Assembly (NCBI GenBank): GCA_947447835.1
Contig: CANFLP010000103.1
Span: forward strand, 1-5,860
Origin: Bacteroidota bacterium
Lineage (GTDB): Bacteria; Bacteroidota; Bacteroidia; Chitinophagales; Chitinophagaceae
DNA length: 5,860 bases
Reading direction: 5' to 3'
Below are positions 1 to 5,860 of the stretch, in pieces (the stretch's first letter is position 1; every line of letters starts with the position of its first letter). A model generated the notes under the pieces. That model was not told the origin of the DNA. It did not search any database and saw only the letters and a program-made list of their open reading frames with translations. The position numbers and the translations under genes were made by a program.

Positions 1-154
1 TCTTGGCATACATGCCCCCTTGTCTCGGGGGTGGGGATAACGGGATAAATATAGCATAGAGCCGTCTAGCAATAGGCGACCAGGGTCGACCACTGAACTT
101 TGTGCTACAACTAACTGCCTCATGGAGGTTCGAGCCCTCCCCCTACAGCCACCA
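1..154 (+). ncRNA. 3' part of a structured RNA with tRNA-like 3' end, probably tmRNA (5' end outside window)
   Basis: A canonical T arm is visible at 124-140: stem GGAGG (124-128), loop TTCGAGC (129-135), stem CCTCC (136-140). An acceptor-like strand and an encoded CCA follow, then a terminator. No sequence pairing with the acceptor strand lies 70-100 bases upstream, so this is not an ordinary tRNA; the 5' partner must be beyond the left edge, as expected for a tmRNA of about 350-400 nt. Upstream, C15-C19 can pair with G27-G31, and further short GC-rich helices could be the pseudoknot region of tmRNA. The stretch is clearly richer in GC than the genes after it. Oddities: the end reads TACAGCCACCA instead of the usual CAGCTCCACCA, and neither possible acceptor register supplies the U70 of the G3-U70 pair read by alanyl-tRNA synthetase. 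The tag-peptide frame is not in the window. A tRNA-like-ended RNA is well supported; the ssrA identity is a guess. Confidence 0.5.
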
Positions 155-187
155 AAGCCTTCCCAAACGGGGAGGCTTTTTTATTTT
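154..187 (+). terminator. Rho-independent terminator after the tRNA-like RNA
   Basis: Stem 154-164 pairs with 169-179 over 11 bp (AAAGCCTTCCC with GGGGAGGCTTT), with a single G-T wobble (T161-G172) and an AAAC loop. A T-rich tail (TTTTTTATTTT, 177-187) follows. The stem begins at the last A of the encoded CCA, so it sets the 3' end of the RNA and separates it from the protein operon downstream. Confidence 0.9.
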
Positions 188-226
188 AGGCCATAGAATA
201 TCGTGCCATTTATGCTTGCAAATCAA

Positions 227-234
227 TAAATTTG
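227..234 (+). promoter_or_regulatory. Candidate Bacteroidota -7 promoter element for the operon
   Basis: TAAATTTG matches the Bacteroidota sigma-ABfr -7 consensus TAnnTTTG exactly. It lies about 30 bases before the first start codon, which would give a short leader of roughly 25 nt. The -33 TTTG element is not evident at the expected distance (only AT-rich sequence near 205-213), so the call rests on one box. Bases 188-226 hold nothing else I can recognise. With the terminator upstream and gaps of at most 11 bp downstream, this is the natural place for the single operon promoter. Confidence 0.45.
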
Positions 235-265
235 GTAAGGCCATTAACGATTGCCTGCCAACACT

Positions 266-1291
266 ATGAAAAGAAGAACCTTTTTAAAGGACAGCTCTAT
301 GTCCGCAATGAGTCTTTTAATTTCAACAAAATTATATCAGCATCCAAAAGGTCCAGTTTACGGTCATAATAATATGACATATACCTTGGATCCAAATTGG
401 GGAAACTTAAATGCCGATCAAACTCCGGTAAATGATTGTCACGAAATGATACAGGATGGCAAGGGACGCATCTTGCTGCTAACCAATGAAACAAAAAACA
501 ATGTCATTGTATATAATAAGCAAGGTAAATTAATTGAAAGTTGGGGCCATGAATTTCCTGGTGCGCATGGATTAACGGTGCAGCACGATGGGAGTAAAGA
601 TTATTTATTTATTACAGATACTAACAAACACCAAGTATATAAAACAACAATGGATGGTAAAATTATTTTTACCATAGATGCACCCAAGGATATTGCAGCC
701 TATGCAAAACCCGAAGCATTTGTTCCCACGGAAACTACAGTATTAGAAAATGGCGAATTTTATATTGCAGATGGATATGGAGCGCAACATATCATGCACT
801 ATGATGAAAGAGGAAATTTAAAAAATGTATTTGGTGGAAGAGGCGAAGGATCATCTCATTTTGATAATGCACATGGAATTTGTGTTGATCGTCGTAATGG
901 CAATCCTACCCTATTAATAACAGATAGAACGCGCAATGCTTTTAAACGTTTTAGTTTAGATGGTACATTAATAGAAGTGATTCATTTGCCAGGGGCATGT
1001 GTATGCCGACCAGTTATTAAAGGTGATTATTTATATGCGGCAGTATTACGTTCTCCCAATTTAGACACAGAGCATTCAGGCTTTATAACTATTCTAGATA
1101 AAAACAACAAAGTGGTTTCAAATTTAGGAGGCAGTGAACCTGTATATATCAATGGACAATTACAAGCCATGTCGCAAACAGACAAAATATTAAATCACCC
1201 ACATGATGTATGTGTAGACGATGATGGTAATATATATGTTGCGCAATGGGCATCTGGGAAAGTGTACCCTTATAAATTTTCAAAAGTATAA
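266..1291 (+). CDS. Tat-exported NHL beta-propeller protein, peptidyl-hydroxyglycine alpha-amidating lyase (PAL)-like
   Basis: A 341-residue protein begins at ATG 266; an in-frame TTG at 251 only adds five residues before the twin-arginine signal and is less likely. The N-terminus KRRTFLK (residues 2-8), followed by a short hydrophobic stretch (to about 23), is a Tat-type signal, so the protein should act outside the cytoplasm. The rest is an NHL-type six-bladed propeller. By eye it aligns with the PAL core of animal amidating enzymes: AHGLTV (H101), ADGYG (Y171), NAHGICVD (H203), TDRTRN (R221) and HPHDVCVD (H313, D314) match the regions of rat PAL zinc ligands H585, H690 and H786, catalytic Y654, R706 and calcium-site D787, with similar spacing. 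The catalytic Arg (rat R533) seems absent: the matching strand reads LLLTNET (about 70-76). An extra blade-start His, H59, is present. No monooxygenase (PHM) partner is visible. PAL-like fold and metal binding are likely; lyase activity is unproven. It is first in the operon, 11 bp before the next gene, with no Shine-Dalgarno. Confidence 0.8.
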   Translation: MKRRTFLKDSSMSAMSLLISTKLYQHPKGPVYGHNNMTYTLDPNWGNLNADQTPVNDCHEMIQDGKGRILLLTNETKNNVIVYNKQGKLIESWGHEFPGAHGLTVQHDGSKDYLFITDTNKHQVYKTTMDGKIIFTIDAPKDIAAYAKPEAFVPTETTVLENGEFYIADGYGAQHIMHYDERGNLKNVFGGRGEGSSHFDNAHGICVDRRNGNPTLLITDRTRNAFKRFSLDGTLIEVIHLPGACVCRPVIKGDYLYAAVLRSPNLDTEHSGFITILDKNNKVVSNLGGSEPVYINGQLQAMSQTDKILNHPHDVCVDDDGNIYVAQWASGKVYPYKFSKV

Positions 1292-1302
1292 TTGCAAAAT
1301 TT

Positions 1303-3615
1303 GTGATAAATAAAAAAACAAGCATAGTTATACTCTTACTAGTTGCCTTCTCGGCAGCAGGTATATATTATTTTGCGCAAGAAAATAATACAACACAAAA
1401 ACAAATCTCATACAATAAGGATATCAGGCCATTATTATCTGATAGATGCTTTGCCTGTCATGGACCAGATGTAAACAAAATGAAAGCAGGACTAAGACTG
1501 GATTTACAAGCAAGTGCCTATGCCGAGCTATCAAAGAATAAAGGACATTTTGCTATTGTACCAGGAAGCCCCGAAAAAAGTGAACTAATCAAACGAATTG
1601 AATCAGCCGATCCGCATGTAATGATGCCTCAGCCGGAGAGTCATTTAGCTAAATTAACACCTGCCGAAGTTCAACTATTTAAAAGATGGATAAAAGAGGG
1701 TGCTAAATATGAAAAGCATTGGGCATTTGTTGCTCCTAAAAAAGCAGCCTTGCCTAAAATAAAAAATGATGATTGGACAAAAAATGAAATTGATTATTTT
1801 ATTGCAGAAAAAATGGAAGAGAAGGACTTGTCTCCAAATAAAATTGCAGCAAAAGAAAATTTAATTAAGCGTGCCTATATCGACTTAAATGGACTACCTC
1901 CTACCTATTCGGATTTGCAATATTGGAATAATAATAAAAACGAAGATTGGTACGCACAACTATTAGCGCAATTGATGAACAAGCCAGCCTATGGCGAAAA
2001 GATGTCTATACTTTGGTTAGACCTAGCAAGATATTCCGATTCATACGGCTATCAGGATGATAATATTAGAACACAGTGGCCATGGCGTGATTGGGTAATT
2101 AATGCATTTAATAAAAATATGCATTACGACGAATTCCTAACACAACAAATTGCAGGGGACCTAATTCCAAATAGCAATAAAGAAACCATTTTAGCAACAG
2201 CATTTTGGCGTAATCATAAATACACCGAGGAAGGTGGTGTGATAGAGGAAGAATATCGAGTAACCAATAATATTGACAAGACAAAAACATACGGTAAAGC
2301 AATATTAGGTGTCACCATTGAGTGTGCACAATGCCATGATCATAAATACGATCCATTTTCGGCAAAAGATTATTATCAATTGTATGGCTTCTTTAATATA
2401 AGCAAGGAAAAAGGATACGAAGGAGATGTGAGTGTTTCAACACCTGCAAAAACACCAAAACTATTTATTACAGCTGAGGATAGAAAAAATTTACTTGCTT
2501 ACCTCAATACCAAAGACACTAATAAATTGGAAGTGTCTGTGATGGGTGATACCAACAGACCCACTTATGTTTTAAGTAGAGGAAGATATGATGCACCAAG
2601 TACATTGGTAAAACCTACTGCACTTGAATCTATTATGCCATTTGATTCAACAAAGTATGAGCGCAACCGTTTAGGATTAGCAAAGTGGACGGTAAATAAA
2701 AAGAACCCATTAACAGCGCGTGTATTTGTGAATTTTATTTGGCAGGATATTTTTGGAAAGGGCCTGGTAAAAACTTCGGGTGATTTTGGTTTACAAGGCG
2801 AGCTACCCACACATCCCGAACTATTAGATTGGTTAGCAGTTGATTTTATGGAACACAATTGGGATATTAAATACTTGGTAAAAAAAATAATGACAAGTGC
2901 GACCTATACACAGTCAAATATTATCAACAAAAAGCATTTGGAAAAAGATCCAGAAAATAACTACTATGCAAGGTCACCGCGTATACGATTAAAAGCAGAA
3001 TTTATTCGTGACTGGGTTTTAAGTAGTAGTGGATTATTAAATACAACCCTTGGGGGACCAAGTGTCAAACCCTATCAACCTAAAGGGGTTTGGGAAAGCA
3101 CCACTTCGGGAAGAGGCCAATTAGCAACATACAAACAAGATCATGGAGAAGCATTGTATCGCAGAGGCATGTACACTTTTATTAAATTAACGGCACCACC
3201 TCCAAGCATGATGTTATTTGATGCAAGCAATAGGGATCAATGCGAAGCAAAAAGATCATCTACCAATACCCCATTACAAGCATTGAACATGCTTAACGAT
3301 CCAACGGTATTGGAAGCATCAAGAGTACTTGCTCAAAAATTATCAGTCGAAAATAGTAGCGTTGATGATAAAATAATAAAAGCATTTGAATTGATTTTAA
3401 TAAGAAAGCCAACATCCTCTGAACAATCAAAAATTGTGCGCTATTATCAAAACCAAGAGGCCTATTTTAAAGAGCATAAATTATTAGTTCAAAAAACAAT
3501 GTTGACAGGTGAATATAAGCAACAAGATAAAAGTAAAAATCAGTTAGCGGCCGCTGCGCTCATGAAAACCTGCTTACTATTATATAACCTAGAAGAAACC
3601 ATCACTAAATCATAG
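1303..3615 (+). CDS. Planctomycete-type cytochrome protein, PSCyt1-PSCyt2(DUF1549)-PSD1(DUF1553)
   Basis: This is a 770-residue protein. The start is GTG 1303, the only start codon before the signal segment; the next Met codon lies inside the heme domain. Residues 4-26 form a positive then hydrophobic segment without a lipobox (signal peptide or membrane anchor), so the body should be periplasmic. A PSCyt1 domain spans about 37-118, with heme motif CFACH (C49, C52, H53) and a possible axial Met in VMMPQ (M107/M108). PSCyt2/DUF1549 spans about 160-366, with IDLNGLPPT near its start and the family motif CAQCHDHKYDP (C341-H345 is a second CxxCH). PSD1/DUF1553 spans about 454-720, with NPLTARV, FGLQGELPTHPELLDWLA and, from about 644, RDQC...TNTPLQALNMLND. 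Larger relatives carry a LamG/concanavalin-like insert; this one has none, only a short linker (about 367-453). The family's activity is not established; involvement in breakdown of complex compounds is inferred from where it is found. Attaching heme needs the cytochrome c maturation system, encoded elsewhere. A DUF1501 partner follows after 4 bp. Confidence 0.93.
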   Translation: MINKKTSIVILLLVAFSAAGIYYFAQENNTTQKQISYNKDIRPLLSDRCFACHGPDVNKMKAGLRLDLQASAYAELSKNKGHFAIVPGSPEKSELIKRIESADPHVMMPQPESHLAKLTPAEVQLFKRWIKEGAKYEKHWAFVAPKKAALPKIKNDDWTKNEIDYFIAEKMEEKDLSPNKIAAKENLIKRAYIDLNGLPPTYSDLQYWNNNKNEDWYAQLLAQLMNKPAYGEKMSILWLDLARYSDSYGYQDDNIRTQWPWRDWVINAFNKNMHYDEFLTQQIAGDLIPNSNKETILATAFWRNHKYTEEGGVIEEEYRVTNNIDKTKTYGKAILGVTIECAQCHDHKYDPFSAKDYYQLYGFFNISKEKGYEGDVSVSTPAKTPKLFITAEDRKNLLAYLNTKDTNKLEVSVMGDTNRPTYVLSRGRYDAPSTLVKPTALESIMPFDSTKYERNRLGLAKWTVNKKNPLTARVFVNFIWQDIFGKGLVKTSGDFGLQGELPTHPELLDWLAVDFMEHNWDIKYLVKKIMTSATYTQSNIINKKHLEKDPENNYYARSPRIRLKAEFIRDWVLSSSGLLNTTLGGPSVKPYQPKGVWESTTSGRGQLATYKQDHGEALYRRGMYTFIKLTAPPPSMMLFDASNRDQCEAKRSSTNTPLQALNMLNDPTVLEASRVLAQKLSVENSSVDDKIIKAFELILIRKPTSSEQSKIVRYYQNQEAYFKEHKLLVQKTMLTGEYKQQDKSKNQLAAAALMKTCLLLYNLEETITKS

Positions 3616-3619
3616 CTAC

Positions 3620-5065
3620 ATGAAAGAATTTTTAGAGCATGGGTTAAACCAAAACAGAAGAAAGTTTTTATCTAAGCTTAGTTTAGGTTTAGGGGGAATG
3701 GCTTTAGGATCATTAATGATTCCAGGAATATTTGATGCCAATAGCGAAGAAGAATTGTTTAACAATGTACTTCCTCATTTTGCACCCAAAGCAAAGCGAG
3801 TGATTTATTTATTTCAAAATGGTGCGCCTTCTCAACTAGATTTATTTGACTACAAGCCCATGTTACAACAAATGCATGGACAAGACTTGCCTGATAGTAT
3901 TCGTAATGGGCAACGTTTAACAGGTATGACAGCCAATCAAACTAAATTTCCATTAGCAGGTACAAGATTCAATTTTACACAGCATAAAAATACTGGTGCC
4001 TATTTTAGTGAAACCATACCGCATATTGCTAGCATCAGTGATGAGTTATGTATTATACGATCATTGTATACCGAAGCCATTAACCATGATCCAGCACTAA
4101 CCTTTTTTCAAACAGGTGCACAGGTAGGAAACCGTCCAAGTATGGGATCCTGGATAAGTTATGGCTTAGGTAGTGAAAATAAAAACCTTCCAGCATTCAC
4201 GGTATTATTAAGTAAAGGAAAAGGAAATGGCCAAGGCGTGTATTCAAAACTTTGGTCCAATGGCTTTTTGGATTCTATACATCAGGGAGTGCAGTTTAGT
4301 AGTGGAGAAGAACCCGTGAAATATTTAAGCGACCCGGAATTTATTGACCGAACTGATAAAAGAAAAATGTTGGACGAGATCGCCGATTTAAATGAGCAAT
4401 CTTATAAGGAAATTGGTGACCCGGAAATTGTGACCAAAATACAACAATACGAATTGGCTTATAGAATGCAAATGGAAGTGCCCGAAGTAACATCATTGCA
4501 AAATGAACCCGAGTCCATTGTAAAAATGTATGGACCAGATTGTTTACTTCCTGGCACCTATGCAGCCAACTGTTTACTAGCCCGAAAATTATCAGAGAGT
4601 GGTGTCCGATTTGTACAGTTATATCATCAGGGTTGGGATGGGCACAATAATTTACCGAATGAATTAATTGGACAATGTAAAGATGTAGATCAACCATCTG
4701 CAGCATTGATAAAAGATTTAAAACAAAGAGGATTGTTAGATGAGACCTTGGTAATATGGGGAGGAGAATTTGGAAGAACAAACTATTGTCAAGGAAAATT
4801 AACAAAAGACAATTATGGTAGAGACCACCATCCAAGATGCTTTACAATATGGATGGCAGGTGGTGGCGTAAAACCAGGAGTATATGGAGAGACCGATGAA
4901 TTTGGTTACAATATCAATACCCTACCTGTTCATGTACATGATTTTCATGCAACTGTTATGCATTTAATGGGTGTAGATCACGAGAAGTTTACCTTTAAAC
5001 ATTTGGGGCGTAGGTATCGACTAACCGACGTGGCTGGTAATGTTGTTAAAGAAATTATTAGCTAG
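3620..5065 (+). CDS. Tat-exported DUF1501 family protein (sulfatase/alkaline-phosphatase-like superfamily)
   Basis: This 481-residue protein starts at ATG 3620, 4 bp after the previous stop, with no Shine-Dalgarno, so translation is probably coupled. NRRKFL (residues 12-17) plus the glycine-rich hydrophobic stretch to about 36 is a Tat signal, meaning export in folded form. The whole mature part is a DUF1501 domain. Visible family motifs: QNGAPSQLDLFDYKP (66-80), NHDPALTFFQTG (155-166), WDGH (339-342), WGGEFGRT (380-387), GRDHHP (400-405) and HVHDFHATVMHLMG (438-451). The Asp and His clusters in the WDGH, GRDHH and HVHDFH motifs are where metal would bind if the alkaline-phosphatase-like relation holds. 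The length is normal for the family and nothing looks broken. DUF1501 genes regularly sit beside DUF1549/DUF1553 genes, as here, which suggests the two products cooperate. Substrate and reaction are unknown; an exported metal-dependent hydrolase of sulfated or phosphorylated material is only a hypothesis. Confidence 0.93.
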   Translation: MKEFLEHGLNQNRRKFLSKLSLGLGGMALGSLMIPGIFDANSEEELFNNVLPHFAPKAKRVIYLFQNGAPSQLDLFDYKPMLQQMHGQDLPDSIRNGQRLTGMTANQTKFPLAGTRFNFTQHKNTGAYFSETIPHIASISDELCIIRSLYTEAINHDPALTFFQTGAQVGNRPSMGSWISYGLGSENKNLPAFTVLLSKGKGNGQGVYSKLWSNGFLDSIHQGVQFSSGEEPVKYLSDPEFIDRTDKRKMLDEIADLNEQSYKEIGDPEIVTKIQQYELAYRMQMEVPEVTSLQNEPESIVKMYGPDCLLPGTYAANCLLARKLSESGVRFVQLYHQGWDGHNNLPNELIGQCKDVDQPSAALIKDLKQRGLLDETLVIWGGEFGRTNYCQGKLTKDNYGRDHHPRCFTIWMAGGGVKPGVYGETDEFGYNINTLPVHVHDFHATVMHLMGVDHEKFTFKHLGRRYRLTDVAGNVVKEIIS

Positions 5066-5066
5066 C

Positions 5067-5860
5067 ATGAAAAAAATAACTAGCCTATCCATCCTTGAAA
5101 ATGTACTTTGGTTACTTAACCCCTGCTTGGTACTACTATGTATATTTAGCAACAAACTTAACATTGGGCCGTGGGTATCCTGGTTAGGACAATGGCATCC
5201 AACTGTATTGCACTTCCCAATTGTGCTGGGTATTTTTATTGGCATTTACTTAATTGCAAATTATAAGCCAACAATTGAACCTGTCGTTGAAAAATACTTG
5301 TTTGGCATTCATGCTGTATTCGCATCATTGGTGGCAGTTTTAGGCATATTCATTTCTATTGGAGGTAGTTATGAAAAAACTTTACTTATACCCCACCAAT
5401 GGGGAGGATTAGCGATAGCTATGATGGCCTGGATATTGGTATTGATTGATGAAAATTTATTTATAACAAAACCTGTATTCAGAAAAGTTTACGGCATTGC
5501 ATATATAATAGTGATTATTGTTTTCACGCACAAGGGCGGACAATTAACACATGGAAAGGATGCTTTAACTATGCCAAAAAACTTAAAAGCAACAACAACT
5601 CAAAATACAAAGCCAGATTCATTATTAACCGTATATGAAAAAGCAGTACATCCTATTTTATTGGATAAATGTATAAGTTGTCATGGAGGAGATAAAACAA
5701 AAGGCAATCTTCAACTTACCACCATCGAATCCATTAAAAAAGGGGGCAAGCACGGCAACGTTTTACTTGAAAGAATACATCTTCCTTTAGCCGAAGAAAA
5801 GCATATGCCACCTAATGATAAAGTGCAATTGACAAAAGAGGAACTTGCAATCATTACTAA
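5067..5860 (+). CDS. Membrane protein with DUF2231-like His-rich part fused to PSCyt1 c-heme domain (3' end cut by window)
   Basis: The frame opens at ATG 5067, one base after the previous stop, and runs 264 codons to the window edge without a stop, so the C-terminus is missing. Five hydrophobic segments are visible at about residues 13-28, 46-65, 78-99, 111-128 and 141-154. Conserved-looking His motifs lie at their ends: WHPTVLHFPI (H44, H49), PHQWGG (H110) and THKGGQLTHG (H155, H162). This resembles the DUF2231 type of membrane domain often joined to planctomycete cytochromes, and the paired His could bind heme b. A polar linker (about 170-187) leads to a PSCyt1-like domain with CISCH (C202, C205, H206), the start of KGNLQL and KHMPP (M247, possible axial ligand), followed by LTKEELAII. 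The heme domain would face the periplasm. Relatives may carry further domains after the heme, but none can be seen here. A role as membrane electron acceptor or donor for the upstream heme protein is inferred from the fusion and the operon. Confidence 0.85.
   Translation, partial: MKKITSLSILENVLWLLNPCLVLLCIFSNKLNIGPWVSWLGQWHPTVLHFPIVLGIFIGIYLIANYKPTIEPVVEKYLFGIHAVFASLVAVLGIFISIGGSYEKTLLIPHQWGGLAIAMMAWILVLIDENLFITKPVFRKVYGIAYIIVIIVFTHKGGQLTHGKDALTMPKNLKATTTQNTKPDSLLTVYEKAVHPILLDKCISCHGGDKTKGNLQLTTIESIKKGGKHGNVLLERIHLPLAEEKHMPPNDKVQLTKEELAIIT

Larger units (their letters stand above)
266..5860 (+). other. Probable four-gene operon of exported and membrane redox/hydrolase proteins
   Basis: All four genes lie on one strand with gaps of 11, 4 and 1 bp, and no terminator-like hairpin or credible internal promoter is seen between them. 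Every product carries an export or membrane signal: two Tat, one Sec-type signal/anchor, one multi-span. Two carry c-heme domains. The operon continues past the right edge, so its full gene set is unknown. Confidence 0.85.

Noticed and set aside
15..36. C/G-rich hairpin CCCCC...GGGGG as a separate terminator
   Set aside because: No T-run follows, and it lies inside the structured RNA, where short GC helices are expected.
60..151. An ordinary tRNA ending at the CCA near 149-154
   Set aside because: No 5' acceptor strand complementary to CCCTACA or TACAGCC occurs at tRNA distance, and no anticodon arm with a proper loop can be drawn.
251..265. TTG at 251 as start of the first gene
   Set aside because: ATG 266 is in frame, places the twin-arginine motif directly at the N-terminus and leaves a sensible leader after the promoter box.
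4341..4835. Antisense open frame of 164 codons within the DUF1501 gene
   Set aside because: It lies wholly over strongly conserved DUF1501 motifs on the other strand, has low-complexity hydrophobic content and no recognisable family. Shorter antisense frames at 297-494, 2108-2302, 2565-2858 and 5021-5245 are rejected likewise.
1..5860. Mobile elements, CRISPR arrays, long repeats
   Set aside because: No regularly spaced repeats, terminal inverted repeats, transposase or integrase motifs were found on either strand.
1..5860. Anti-phage or toxin-antitoxin system
   Set aside because: All four proteins are exported or membrane proteins of catabolic/redox-type families; none has nuclease, NTPase or toxin motifs.

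Overview
The window looks like chromosomal DNA of an uncultivated Bacteroidota member. It is AT-rich, prefers A/T-ending codons such as TTA for Leu, shows no Shine-Dalgarno sequences before its genes, and has a perfect match to the Bacteroidota -7 promoter box (TAnnTTTG) before the first gene. This assignment is inferred from composition and gene style, not from a marker gene.

Layout. Bases 1-154 are the 3' part of a structured, more GC-rich RNA. It ends in a tRNA-like T arm and an encoded CCA, and an intrinsic terminator (154-187) follows at once. The best guess is the end of tmRNA (ssrA), but the acceptor strand is atypical. After a short promoter region come four genes, all on the + strand and packed with gaps of 11, 4 and 1 bp, so they are almost certainly one operon: (1) 266-1291, a Tat-exported NHL beta-propeller resembling peptidyl-hydroxyglycine alpha-amidating lyase (PAL), with the three zinc-ligand histidines in register; (2) 1303-3615, a membrane-anchored planctomycete-type cytochrome protein (PSCyt1 + PSCyt2/DUF1549 + PSD1/DUF1553); (3) 3620-5065, a Tat-exported DUF1501 protein of the sulfatase/alkaline-phosphatase-like superfamily; (4) 5067 to beyond the window end, a multi-span membrane protein with a DUF2231-like His-rich part fused to a second PSCyt1-type c-heme domain.

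How they may work together. The DUF1549/DUF1553 plus DUF1501 pair is a recurring envelope module in Planctomycetes, Verrucomicrobia and some Bacteroidota. Its biochemical role is not settled, though it is often linked to catabolism of complex organic matter. Here it comes with two c-type heme domains, a membrane protein that could hold further heme, and a PAL-like metal-binding propeller. I infer an envelope-located redox/lyase pathway: the exported propeller and DUF1501 protein act on a substrate, and electrons pass through the two PSCyt1 hemes to the membrane. The substrate cannot be read from the sequence. The DUF1553/DUF1501 core is known; the PAL-like propeller as first gene of the operon is the least ordinary part.
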